Translations under genes and position numbers: made by a program
The notes under the pieces: model-generated
The model's input: only the letters and a program-made list of their open reading frames with translations
The model's database searches: none
Told to the model about the DNA's origin: nothing
Shown here: one piece after another, positions 33,230-44,636 of the stretch
How positions within the stretch are numbered: position 1 is the stretch's first letter
Layout of the letters: every line of letters starts with the position of its first letter
Assembly (NCBI GenBank): GCA_011032825.1
Contig: JAADJZ010000007.1
Coordinates: forward strand, 310,001-374,000
Length of the DNA stretch: 64,000 nt
Reading direction: 5' to 3'
From: Massariosphaeria phaeospora
Taxonomy: Eukaryota; Ascomycota; Dothideomycetes; Pleosporales

Positions 33230-33890
33230 GTGCCGACCTACAAACCAACTGCACATAAAACCAAACCCATGTCTCTCCCCAATGTCCAGCATAGTCTTTG
33301 CTAGCACACTTGCCGGATCCGCGAAATGATCGGCCTCCTCCATCGAATACGTGGTAAGTAGTACACTGCGCCCAGATACTAAGTCTGACAGTGTTTTCCA
33401 CATGGCCTGTCTAGCTAGGGGATCCATGCCGGAACCTGGTTTATCGAGGAGAACGAGCTCGGGGTTTCGATGAGAGCGATGCCAAGAGAGAGCCCCCGCT
33501 TGTTGTCGCTGGAGAGTTTGGACGCCATTTTGTGCACAATGCGGCCAAGCCATCGTCTTTGACCATTAGGTGGGCGTTGCGGGGGGCGGCTGCTACGCCA
33601 CGGACTCCAGCGTAACTCCAGCGTAGAACTCAGGTGCTCGAGGACAGTCTTTCGTCGTCTACCACGTCAAATTGAGGACATATACCAAGGCGGGCGCCTG
33701 CTGTGCGTCTAGCTCCAAGGACGTCGATGACGCCCAGGTGTACTGCCAGTCTGCTGCTCCTCCTTTCGTCGAAGGCTGGAACCCAGGGCAGACCATGCTA
33801 ATAGTTGTACCTTTACCAGCACCATTGGGGCCTACGACCGCGAAGACGTCGCCTTTCTTGACTCCGAACGTAAGATCGTCCATAAGCTGT
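33230..33890 (-). pseudogene. ABC transporter ATPase domain remnant (ABCA-like)
   Basis: Pieces of one nucleotide-binding domain lie in order on the minus strand but in different frames: MDDLTFGVKKGDVFAVVGPNGAGKGTT (Walker A region, 33883-33800), LGICPQFDVVD (Q-loop, about 33690-33660), LSSDNKRGLSLGIALIE (signature, about 33520-33470), then after a frame change ELVLLDKPGSGMDP (Walker B) and LLTTYSMEEADHFADP (H-loop region). Walker A has Gly in place of the Thr/Ser after Lys, the Walker B catalytic Glu is Lys, the signature LSGG is LSSD and the H-loop His is Tyr. At least two frameshifts and a stop separate the parts. A dead gene. The order and the CPQFD and NKRxLSLGIAL motifs point to the ABCA subfamily. 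Membrane domains are not seen, so only a fragment remains. Confidence 0.85.
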
Positions 33891-34234
33891 TACGACACCG
33901 TGATTAGGAGACCTGTAGCTTCATGTAATACCCTGGACACGGAGACCGTCTGTAGCATTAGCAACGCGCTCGAGTTAATTATTTGGGAGAAGGAATCAAA
34001 GATGAACGATACTCGAGAGGATAGAACTCAATAAGATTGATGAAAGAGAGCTTCTGAAAGCATATGGAGTATTGGATGTTACCAAGAGGCAATGGCAGGT
34101 ACGTGAAGATGAGGATGTGTGCTGTGTGCGGTCTTAAGTCTTAGTCGCAATAGGCGTGCCTTGTGAATGATGTCGTTGCTGATGTCCGGGCAGCAGCCAC
34201 TTGTGTTTTCTTCTGTCTCAGTCCGCCACCCCTA
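33891..34234. other. Spacer before the AT-rich compartment
   Basis: About 340 bp upstream of the ABC remnant, of intermediate composition. A minus-strand stretch with a stop precedes the ATPase remnant but shows no clear family match. Nothing else supported. Confidence 0.3.
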
Positions 34235-34385
34235 TGGAGTTTGTTCTATATATTTTACATAGAAAAATCAAAGTTCTATATAATTTATATATAAAATTGG
34301 CGTGTTCTTGATAATTTATACAATCGATATGTTTTCTATATAATTTATACATGACAGCCTCTATGGCCCCCCCTGAGTGGCCTCT

Positions 34386-34457
34386 GAGATGGCCGCGCCT
34401 ATGGCCGCCGAGATGGCTGCGCCTATGGCCGCGGAGATGGCCGCGCAGAGAGCCGGC
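34386..34457. repeat. 24 bp GC-rich tandem repeat, three units
   Basis: Three units begin at 34386, 34410 and 34434 with GAGATGGCCGCGCCTATGGC; the third diverges in its second half. Flanked by further ATGGCC words. A GC-rich island inside otherwise AT-rich DNA. Confidence 0.85.
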
Positions 34458-34492
34458 GCCTGAGGAGGCACCTATATAGGCAGCTCTATCCC

Positions 34493-34707
34493 CTCATCTC
34501 GCCATCATCTCGCTCATCACCTCGCCTATCTCCTCAATCCCCTCTGCCTGCTCTGCACCTGCTCCGCCATCTGCTCTATGCGCAATCTCTCACTAAGTAG
34601 GCAATCTCTCACTGCCTATCAACTAATCAAGTACTAATTTGCACGGCGTAGATGGCGGAGCAGGTGCAGAGCAGGCAGAGGAGATTGAGAAGATGGGCGA
34701 GATGATG
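34493..34707. repeat. Imperfect long inverted repeat (stem-loop)
   Basis: The left arm (about 34493-34575) and right arm (about 34648-34707) are reverse complements over roughly 60 bp, with a perfect core CTCTGCCTGCTCTGCACCTG on the left matching CAGGTGCAGAGCAGGCAGAG on the right and continuing through CTCCGCCATC / GATGGCGGAG. The loop (about 34576-34647) holds two copies of GGCAATCTCTCACT. The structure could form a long hairpin in DNA or RNA. Confidence 0.9.
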
Positions 34708-34746
34708 ACGTAGATGAGGCAGTTCGGATTCTAGGTGTGGGGAGCC

Positions 34747-34780
34747 GATGACGATGGCGATGGCGATGGCGATGGCGATA
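34747..34780. repeat. Hexanucleotide repeat (GATGGC)n
   Basis: Five or so units of GATGGC with an imperfect unit at each side, just right of the inverted repeat. Confidence 0.85.
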
Positions 34781-35499
34781 GCGCTGGCTCTGGCTAGCCG
34801 CCGCATAGCAGTGGGCCACCGTAGCTAGATAGTGAATTAATTGCTCTTAATTACCTACTTTACTTGTGCCTATTAATCTTAGTGTACAGGAATAACTCCT
34901 TAGTTTGTAGATATAAAATATATAGAAAGTTCTATATTTTCTATGTATAGAAATAGCAATATATAAAACGTTTCTATATAATTTATATAACTAACGTAAT
35001 AGATTATCAAACTTCTTAGATTATCGAACTTTCTAGAAATTGCCAAGACTACTACTTTCTCTATTAACGCGATATGTTTTAACTAACTAACGCGTTATTA
35101 CACTAATACAAAAAAAAACTTTAGCTTGCTTTTAAAACTTATAATTCTAGCTAATTCTAAAGCTATTAATAGGCTAGTAAATAAGTAAAAGTTAAGTTAG
35201 AGTTAGGTTAGCTTACGTTAGACTTTAACTTAACTCTAACTTTAACTTGCGCTAGTTACTAAGTAGCTTAGGTTAAAGTTAAGTTAAAGTAGTTAAAGCT
35301 TAGAGTTGTAGTTAGGTTTTACATAATATTTACAACTTATATTAATATTAAGTTTTCTATGTAACGTAAACTACTAGTAACTTAGCTAAACTAGTAACCT
35401 AGCTAAAAATGCTTAGCACAACCAACTTATTTTAAAGAACACTAAATTAATTGCTATCAAACAAGAAACCTGCGTACGTCGTGCTAGTTTTAAATTTAA

Positions 35500-37100
35500 A
35501 AGCTTTTTCTATATTCTTTTAGTAAGTTTAAGCATTATGCTTTGTATTACTATAGTTTTTACAGCGCTGTAGAGCTATTTGTGCTTTTTTTTAACTTTCT
35601 TTACTACGCGCTTTCTTTAATAGCTAAAGCGCTATAAACGCTTTAGCAGCTACTTGCGCTAATTCGTTACTATACTCTATTGTACTACTATGCTAAATCT
35701 ACTTCTATTTGCGCAATTTCTACTTAGTTATTTCTGCTAATTAATTTTTAAGCTTTTTAATATAGTAGTCTTTAAGCGCGTTTTAATACAGCATTAATTT
35801 AGCTTTTTTTACAAGCTAAAAGAAGCTACTCTGCGCTAAAGTAAGCAATTTAGTAATAAAATCGCGTACTAGCTTTGATTGCGATTTAAATTTAAGTATA
35901 TTGCTTAAGGTTTTTAACTGCTACGGCGTTTCTAGTGCAAAAAGTAGTAGCGAAGTACGCAGTTGTACTTTAAAACAACTAAAAACTACTTGCGCGTTAA
36001 TAGAAACTAGCTTTAAAGCTTTAAAAGCTTTTTTGTAGTTTTCTATTGTAAACACTTTAAAAAACGCGTTTCTAAAGGCTAGTAGAAAGCTTTTTTTGTT
36101 AATATAGAAAACGCGCTAGCGCGCTAAGTTTTAAATGCGTTAAGAGTACTTTAGCTTTAGTAGCAAAAAGCAAACTACATTTAGCAGCTAAAGAATATAA
36201 AATAAATAAGCTAGCATGCAAAGCGTAAAAATCTTGTTTTTAAAGTAATAGTTTTTGAAATTCTAAAATTAGTAGCTCTTATAGCTATTTAAAATAAGTA
36301 GCTTATACTTTTTTACTTAACGCGCTTTTGTATGCGCGTTAAAGTGCTTTAACTATTTAAAACTAAAAGCGTTGTTTGTCTAGCTGTTTTTAGAAACTAA
36401 AAGCTTTTAATTGCTAAGTATAGAGTTTTTTTTGTACTATACTAAAATGTAAACGCGCTTTTTGTAGATAATAAATAGCAAAATTGCGTACTTTGCAGCG
36501 CAAATGCTTTGAATAACTATTACCTACTTTCAATTACCTAGCTAGATAAAATTAAGTTGAGTACGTTTTTAAAAGCTTGTAACGACTTTTATAAAGCTAA
36601 TTACGCTTATTTAAAAGCTAGTTTTGTTAAAGTTGTGCACGTCGTTGTTGTAAACGCTGTACTTAGCTTTAGTATTTTCTACTAGCTTAAACTACGCGCT
36701 AATTATTTCTAGATCTTTCTAGAGTATTCTCTGCCTATTCTTAGCTCAATTAAAAGCTATTTTGAGCTTAGATAAACGCGTTACAAAGCGCGTAAACTAA
36801 TTTTTGCTTACTAGCTTACTACTACGCTTGCCTAGTAGTTTATTAGCTATATTAGCTACTTTAGATAAAAGAAGCGCAAATTTTCGCGCGTTAAAGTTGA
36901 GAATGTATTAGACAATTGTTTTTTTTCAGTACTCGTAAGCTTACAAAGAGTAAACGTAGTTTCTAAACTAAAAAGTATTTCTTTATTGCGTTTAGCAAGT
37001 TAACGGTAATTAATAGTAAAAAACTATGTAGCTACGCAAAAGCTTTGGAATTTGCTAGCTCTAAAAGCTTTAAAATCAAAGAAAAGTTTGCTTTTGTATT
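35500..37100 (-). pseudogene. Fot1/pogo-type transposase remnant (RIP-degraded)
   Basis: On the minus strand, read from 37.1 kb leftwards, a CENP-B-like helix-turn-helix trace is visible (KTEKKQLSN, then ...FVTRLSKLKIAFN and RILKDLEIISAWFKLVEN with stops at Trp/Gln sites, about 36700-36920). The C-terminal part (35.5-36.1 kb) reads AFFKVFTIENYKKAFKALKL, VSINAQVV and MLYQNALKDYYIKKLKN, the usual tail of fungal DDE-1 transposases. Stops fall where TGG or CAG/CAA codons would become TAG/TAA, as RIP produces. No functional protein. Confidence 0.7.
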
Positions 37101-37181
37101 TACGTAATTGCGCGTTCGTAGGTGTAAGCATAGTAAAAGCAAGTTAGTATTCGTAGTTTTAGCGTTTTTTAACTAGGTTAC

Positions 37182-37402
37182 TGTAAAGCTAAGTAGCTTT
37201 ACGTATTTAGTTCTTTTCGATTAATAGCTACTATAGGCTATAACAAGCTAGATTAGTTTTTTAAAAAGCTTTTAAAAGTACCTCGCATTGAATTGCTACT
37301 AAAATAGCAATTCGTTTCTTTTATACGAATATACTATTTTTATTACTATACTATTAATCTATTTTAAGTGTTATTAAACCTACGATTAAACGCAGTTTTA
37401 CA
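37182..37402 (+). repeat. 5' LTR of element A
   Basis: 221 bp, beginning TGTAAAGCTAAGTAGC and ending AACGCAGTTTTACA. Same length as the 3' copy and as both LTRs of element B in reverse. Confidence 0.95.
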
Positions 37403-39539
37403 TTCAAATTGCTCTATTAAAAATACTTTTAATAGCTTAATTACTTCGTTTACAATATTTAGTTTATTTAACAATTAAGCTACGTTGCTTTTAAAACACT
37501 TAAATAAAAGTTCTATTATGCAACTAAGCACTTCTCAACTTCTAGTCGTAGATAAAACTAAATAGAATAAAAATGCTAATAAAAAAGTTTAGATTAGTAA
37601 TAGTGCTAACGTTTTAAAGCGTAGTTGCGCTTCTAGCGCTAAACTAAGCTAAACTAACTTAGTTCGCTTCAAAAAAAATTCTAATACTTTACTTTCAAAC
37701 GATAAAAATAACAACGCACTATTAAACTTCTCTACGAAGCAAGCTTTTAACAAGCTAAAAACTTAGTAGCAAAATAAGTAAAACTATATAAAACTTATTC
37801 GCTTTAAAGCGTTAAAAGCTTTATACTAGAATAAAAACAAAATAGCGCTTGCTAAAGCTATTAAGCAACTAGTTGTGCTAGCACTTGCTTAAACTATTTT
37901 TAACTAGGTTAATCTACTTCGCTCTAAGCTATTGCACTGCTATTTGAAAAAAAATTGCGTAAACTACAACTAATAAGTTTGCAATTGCAAAGGCTACTAT
38001 ATAAAAAGCTTCGATTTCTTTAGCAAACTTTAAAAAGTTTTTTTTAAGTTAACGTACGTTACTAAAAACTTTCGTACACTTTAAAAAACCTATAAAATTT
38101 ATAAAAAAATGCGATTTTTTTTATAGTCTTTTACTTAGGCATTGTTTAAAAAACAAATGTTAAGTACTTTAAGCACTTTTAAAAAACGTAAGTAGCAAGT
38201 ATACAATTTTATTAAAGCTTTACGTTAAAAGCTATTTTAAACTTTTTCTAATTTACTTTTACTTTTTTAACTTTTTTAGACTAAGATTAACTAAACAAGC
38301 TTATTTAGCATAACAGCGAACTTTACCGCAGCACTTTTTAAAAAAGTAAAAAAGCAACTACGTTACTTTTTGCTGCAAAGTTGCACTACTTTTTACTAAG
38401 TAGAGCAAAAAGCTAATTAAATCTATTGTAACTTCTAATAGAATAGCAAGATTTAAAGAAAAACTAAAAAAACAAAAAGCAAGCTGCGTTGCTAACAAAA
38501 CATAGATTAACTTATTCTAATACTAAATAGCACAAAAAAAAACGCAACAGCTGCTTTAAGCTTAAAAAAAGTAATAACAAAAAAAACAAAAGCTTTAACG
38601 AGCTAGTTTGCTACGCATGTAACAAACTAAGCTATTTTATTTTTACTTACTCTAACAAAGCAAAGAAAAACGCTTACTTTTAAAAAAAAAAAAAAAAAGC
38701 AAAAGCTTAAAAAATTAGCTTTTTACTTTGTAGCTTATATTAACTTGTTATAGTTAAAAAAAGTAAGCACTTTTTGTAAAATGCTAACAAGCAAGAACTC
38801 AACGTCTTTTACTGCGTTAATAGAGATTAAAAGTTTAAAAAACTTAAAAGCAATTGTAGATAGTAGAGCTTATTTTAATATTCTTTTAGCTATTGTAGCA
38901 AAAGAATAGAATCTAGTACTTAAACTAATTTCTAATATTTTCTTTATATTGCTAAGTAAATTAGGTTACACTATTTACAATTGTACTATAGTAAAAGTTT
39001 GCATTACAAATTCTAAGAGCAAAGTACAAACCTATAGAATTTTCTTTGTAGTAGCTAGTTTTAAAAAGCTTTTAATATATCTCGAACTTTTTTAAATAGA
39101 TTAGTTTTAGCTAAAGTTAAACTATTCGCGTTGCTGCAAGCTTTCTAGAAGTATAAAAAACCTAAATAAACTAAACTATACTAAAGTAGCTATAAAAACG
39201 AAGCAAAGTTTGTTTAAACTTTAAATAGTTTTAATGCAAAGCTTTATGTTTGTTTCATTAGTACACTTTTTAAAGTAAGCAACTAAAAAAAGCAAAACTC
39301 TAGTTTACAACTTAAATATTAGAAGTAGTAAAACGTAGCAAGCTTTAATAGCTCGTTAGTAATAGCGTCTTATAAAAAGCAGAATCTCGCAATTAAACTT
39401 TAGCTTAGTACAACTTTTTTGCATCAACCTTTGTACAACATGTTAACAGCAAAATTAAAGCATTTTTGCAAATACGTAAACGAGTACTTTAATAAAAAAT
39501 AAATAAAGCGCTTAAAGTTTTTAGCTAGTGCGCTAATTC

Positions 39540-40180
39540 TCTTTGCAAAGAAAAAAAATAGTACTTTAAAGCTTTGCGTTGACTATTAAAGCTTTAACAA
39601 AATTACAATTAAGAATCGTTATTCTTTGCTTTTTATTGCAGAGTTCTTGAAAAAGTTAGCTAAAGCAAAAGTTTACACTAAGCTTAACATTCGTAAAGCC
39701 TATTACAAAATCTAGATTAAAAAAAAACAAATAGAAAATAGCTTTTAGAACTCGATATAGTTATTTTGAGTACTTTGTTATGCTATTTAGTTTTACGAAT
39801 GCTTCTGCAGTATTCTAGACCTACATTAACTAAGCCTTTGCTAGATTAGTTAACGTAACTTGTATTATGTACTTTAACGACATTCTAGTATTTTTTAACA
39901 TAAAAAAAGCTTATGTAAGCTAGGTTAAAGAAGTTTTTTAACGTTTGCGTAAAGCAAAGCTATACTTAAAGCTTAGTAAGTGCGAGTAGCACATATAGCA
40001 AACAAAGTACCTAAGTTACATTGTATACTCAAAAGAAGTTAAAATAAACCTAGAATAGATTAGAACGATTTTAAAGTAGCTAATGCCGAACACGGTTCGA
40101 GATATTCGAGTATTTATAAGCTTTACAAACTATTATCGGCGCTTTATTGCTAGGTTCTTTAAGCTTGCTCTACTATTAAC
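39540..40180 (+). pseudogene. Reverse transcriptase remnant of element A
   Basis: Plus-strand reading shows LKLCVDY, then SFNKITIKNRYSLLFIAEFL and KKLAKAKVYTKLNIRKAYYK, the conserved front of a Ty3/gypsy reverse transcriptase, broken by many TAG/TAA codons and with Asp-to-Asn change at the first catalytic Asp (KLDIRKAY becomes KLNIRKAY). Non-functional. Confidence 0.85.
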
Positions 40181-41149
40181 CAAACTAATTTAAAAAAAGC
40201 TAGAAGCGGCTCGAAGCGAGCACGCTCAAAGAAAAGAAAAAAGCTAGCGAATTAACTTTAAAACTAAAGCTAAGAAAGCGTTTAGAAAACTTAAAAGTGC
40301 TTTTTTTAATATTTCTATTCTAGCCTATTATAAAGCAGAATAGCTTACAAAGCTCAAAACTAACGCTTTTAAAAGCGCTATTAGTAGAATTCTAAGCTAG
40401 AAAGTCTCTAATAGTAAAAACAGCAAAAAAAGTACGCATTAGCGCTTAATTAGTTTTTTCTCGCAGAAAATAGACAAGGTAGAGTACAATTACAATACTT
40501 ATAATAAAAAGTTGTTAGTAATTAACAAAAGTTTATTACACTTTTGCTATTTTTTTTTTAAGTATTCTGTTTAATCTCTATACAAACTACAATAACCTAC
40601 AATAGTTTATAAAAACAAAAACTTTAAATTATTATTAAGTTTGCGCTTACAAAAAGTTAACAAAGTACAACTTTGTTATAATTTATTAACCTAAAAAGAC
40701 AAATCTAGCTAATAGCTTTTTCTAACAACTAGACTATATAAAAGAAACTTATGCTTCTGCGCAAAAAAGCAATAAAATCTGCGTAGATTTATTACGAGCT
40801 TTAATAACTCGTAGTGTCTATAGTAAGCCCGCTTTAGTAGCAGCAATTACAAAATCAGCTAGCTAACTTGCAAAAAAACCAAGCTTACTAACTTTTTTAA
40901 AGAAAATAAAAGCTTTAAACTTAAAAATGCATATTAGAGAAAAACTAACTTAAGCACTCTAGCTTAGGCTCTTAAAGAATAAAGTTCTTTTAAGTAATTT
41001 AGCAAGCGATTTTGCAAACTCTTTAGACTTAAACTTAAACTTTAACTTAGAAAACGAGTTTAGACTAGTAGAGCTTATAGTAGCCTAAAATAGACTAAAA
41101 CTAGCTATAACAAAGTAGTTAAATAAAATCTACTTTAATACAACAAAAG

Positions 41150-42250
41150 AAAAAGCAAAAGCTTTTTAAAAATGTTATAACAGCTTAATAGCTAGCTACT
41201 TCGGCGTTAAAAAAACTTTAAAGAAAGTTAAACGCTAATACAAGTAAAAAGCATAAAGAAAAATATTAAAAAGTACTGCAACAACTGTTTAAAGTATTGC
41301 AAATTAGTAGTAGCTAAAAACAGCTTTTACAAACTTTTTATACTTTTGCTAGTGCTAAATAGCCTATAGTGTAATGTTACAATAAACTTTATTACAAAAC
41401 TTTTACTATTAAAGTATATAAAGCAAGTATACAATTTTATTCTCGTTGTAGTAAACTACTTAACTAAAATAGCTTACTATATTCTAGCTTGCGCTAACTA
41501 AATAGCAAAAAACTTTGTAATAGTTTAAATAAAAGAAATTGTAAAACTTTACAGCGTTCTAAAGAACGTTATTTTAAACTAAAGTTTTATTATAAACTTA
41601 AAGTTTTAAAACAGCTTTTGCTACTATTTTAGCTTAATAAGCGTTTTTTCTTTTACTTATTACTCTTAAATAAATAGTTAAACTAAAAAACAAAATTAAA
41701 CGCTAGAATAGTACTTTTAATGTTACTATTGTTTTAAATAAAATAATTAAACTGTGTAGCTGCTAGTAGCGAAGTTTGCGTACAACAATAGCTAATACGT
41801 AACTACAAAAATTACTTTTTTTGTAGCGTACTACAAAGCGTTTCTAAAAGCTTTAAATTAGCTTAAAATGCTTTTTAGTAACAAATAGTTGTTTATAAAA
41901 ACAAGCATAGCAGTTTACATAATTGCTTTTTAAGCTAAATGCTAGCGCAAAATTAAAACTGCAAACGCTTATTAAAAAAAGTATTTTAACAAGCGTAAAA
42001 AGTACATTTTGCTAAAGCAAAGTAACTAAGTGCTAATTTTAAACTACTACATAAAATTTACTAGGCTAAAAAAAAAGCTTAACTAAAAGTACGTAAAACT
42101 AGGCACTATTGTAAACTAAATTAGCACTAACGCGTACTAAGTAAACTTTTTTAAACTAAAAAGTATTTATCTAGTTTTTTACGTATCTTTGTTAAAACTT
42201 TATAACTAAAAAAAGTTAATACTTTTTTAAAGCAAGCTTTTAGTAAATAC
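41150..42250 (+). pseudogene. Integrase remnant of element A
   Basis: Plus strand, in pieces: SLIASYFGVKKTLKKVKR (zinc-binding H2C2 neighbourhood), SKYTILFSL with TYLTKIAYY-type decay where the DDE core stands, and KSIYLVFYVSLLKLYN matching the usual KxxHPVFHVSLLEPY end that precedes the chromodomain. Full of stop codons from G-to-A change. Confidence 0.8.
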
Positions 42251-42399
42251 TTTGCGCACTTTTAAAAACAACGTGTACTACGTTAAAAAAGTGCTTAATA
42301 AAAAAAAATCTTTAGTTAGCACTTAAAAGTACTTTGTTAAAAAAAAAAAATACTTAGATAATAAAAACTTTTAAAAACTTAAGCTAAATATAAGTGCAA

Positions 42400-44400
42400 A
42401 TGCACTTAACAATTTAAAAAAAAAAAAAATATTTGTAGTAAAAAAAATAAAAAACGCACTTTAAGCAATGTGCTTTTAAAAAAAAAATAGTTAACACGTT
42501 TTACTCTACTACTTAACGCATAGTTAGCATTAAAAAATTTAAAAAATTTAAATTTTTTTAAGTTACAAACTTTTTTATAAAAAATAATATATTATTTTAC
42601 TATTGCAAGGCATAGCGTTAAAAAAGCTATTTTATACTATTATAAACTTATGTAGCACACTTTATAGCAAAAAAAAACAAAGTAAGTTTTAAAAATGTAT
42701 GTATAACTATGCTACTTTAAAGCAAACTACTTTTATACTAACTACTAAGTATTAGCTTTTGTTACGCTAAAATAAAGTTTTAAAGCGCTAACGCTATGCT
42801 TAAAAACTAATTTAAACAAAAAAACTACTTTTAACGCTATAATAGCTTAAAAAGCTGCAATTTAACGCTAAAAACTACTAAGCTACTTACAACTTTTTAG
42901 CTAAAGTTTATATACTTTGCTATAAGTAACTTAACTTTTTTTGTAAACATATTTTTTTGCACTTTGTTTTTTTTAACTGCACGCTTTGCAGTTGCGTTAG
43001 CAAAGTTTGCAAAAAGCTAAGCGCGCTCGCAATTTTTTTTAGCTACTAAATTAATAACAACGCAAGCTTTTTTAAACTAAAATATGTTAATACGAGTTAT
43101 AGTAGCTTATAATAGGCTAACATACTTTTTTACACAAAGTATTAGCTTGCTTAACATTTTTTTAAAGCTTTGCTACTACTAACTAGTTAAACAACTACTT
43201 AAAATACTTTTACTAAAAAGCAGCAGCTTTAACAGCACAAACGCAACTATTTAGCTTAACTTTAGCATTAAAATTTTTATTAAAGTTAGTAAATTTATTG
43301 TAAAAGTAAAAATGCGTGCTGTAAAAAGTATATTAGCAATTAAAAACTAAATTAGCGCTTTGCTATACTTTAAAAAGTTATAACACATACTTATTAAGCG
43401 TTTTAAAAATGTCTTTGCAAGTTCTGCTTATTTTTATTATAGCAAGCTTTACTTTATTGTTAGTATACGCTTTAAACTAGCAAAAAGTTTTAAAAACTTT
43501 TTTTTTAGTTTTAAGCGCGCTAGGGAACAAAGGCTTGTAAACAAAGTTAAAAACAACTACAAAATAACTTTTGTTGCAAACTTTTTTTTAAAGCGAGCAC
43601 AACTTTTTTTAACTTATTTTAAAGCTTTTTTAATACTTTATATAAAATTAGAATAGCTTAAAACACTTTTAACTAGTTTAGATACGCACTAAACAGCAGT
43701 TTTAGTTTGTATTAAAACACTAGAAGCATTTTAGATACTTATGCTTTTTGCTTTTGTTGTTTTTAACAATTTACTTTTAGTACAAACGCTTGTTAAAGTT
43801 GTTAACAATAAGCATGCAGCATTTTACTTAGCTTAAGTAATAGTACTTTTTATTAATTTAAAACGCAATGCAACGTGCGCAAAAGTGCACTGTAAAGTTA
43901 CTATTATCTAAAATGTTATTACTTACTCTAGTAATGTTTATGTTAGCTAGTAAAAAATTAAAGCAACTAAAAAAAAGCTAACGCAAGCTAATATGCAAAA
44001 AAGAAACTGCTAGTTACACTATTAGCTACTAAATACTTTACAATAGCTTATTATAACCTAAATCAACTTACTTATTTTAACGTTAACTAATTTTTAAATC
44101 TAAAAATTTAGCAAAGTTAATGTAAGAATAAAAGTTAAAAAAAGCTAGTACAAGCTATAAAAGAACTATAGGCAGCACTTGTTGCTAGACTAAAAATTCG
44201 CTAGATTCTACTAACAGTACACTTTAGTACTAGCTTTACTAAAAAAAACTTTACTATTTTTTTACTTTAACTTTACTTAAGTTTGTACTAGTTTAAAGCA
44301 TTAGTATAGAACTTTAGAAAGCTATTCTACTTTACAATAGCTTATATAAGCTTTTATTTAAAAATTTTAAACAAAGTTAGTTTACAAAACGTTTAAGCTT
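42400..44400 (+). pseudogene. Unidentified coding-like region between integrase and 3' LTR of element A
   Basis: About 2 kb beyond the integrase end. Parts of the plus-strand frames have few stops and biased composition, notably about 43250-43900 (traces such as KSILAIKN, FKNVFASSAYFYYSKLYFIV and VFNNLLLVQTLVKVVNNKHA). The same region is present in reverse in element B (about 49100-51000). I do not recognise a domain. An accessory gene, an env-like gene or captured host DNA are all possible. Confidence 0.45.
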
Positions 44401-44415
44401 TTAGAAAAAAAATAA

Positions 44416-44636
44416 TGTAAAGCTAAGTAGCTTTACGTATTTAGTTTTTTTTTATTAATAGCTACTATAGGCTATAACAAGCTAGATTAGTTTTTTAAAA
44501 AGCTTTTAAAAGTACCTCGCACCGAATTGCTGCTAAAATAGTAATTCGTTTTTTTTACACGAATGTACTATTTTTATTACTATACTATTAATCTATTTTA
44601 AGTGTTATTAAACCTACGATTAAACGCAGTTTTACA
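44416..44636 (+). repeat. 3' LTR of element A
   Basis: 221 bp, TG...CA, followed directly by the target duplication GTTAC. Confidence 0.95.

Larger units (their letters stand above)
34235..35060. repeat. Boundary segment flanked by TTCTATATA-type inverted repeats (possible non-autonomous or fold-back element)
   Basis: The compositional boundary. Both ends carry AT-rich runs with the shared word TCTATATAATTTATATA (about 34274-34291 and 34971-34989), plus TTCTATATATTTTACATAG on the left resembling, on the opposite strand, CTATGTATAG...TATATAGAA on the right. Between them lie a GC-rich tandem repeat, a long inverted repeat and a hexamer run (listed separately). No coding frame of substance. The arrangement suggests a hairpin-forming transposon, but I could not fix exact ends or a target duplication. 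Confidence 0.45.
37182..44636 (+). mobile_element. LTR retrotransposon A (Ty3/gypsy-like), plus orientation, RIP-degraded
   Basis: 7455 bp from TG to CA. LTRs are 37182-37402 and 44416-44636, both exactly 221 bp and differing by scattered transitions. Flanking 5 bp duplication GTTAC (37177-37181 and 44637-44641). Internal order: gag zone about 37.5-38.3 kb; zinc-knuckle trace CYACNKLSYF (about 38610); protease trace (AIVDSRAYFNILLAIVAKE, about 38850); reverse transcriptase (LKKLAKAKVYTKLNIRKAYY, about 39650-39710); integrase (SLIASYFGVKKTLKKVKR, about 41190-41230) and a chromodomain-like end near 42.2 kb; then about 2 kb of unidentified coding-like DNA before the 3' LTR. Pol order RT before integrase marks Ty3/gypsy. 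Element B is the same family. Confidence 0.9.
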
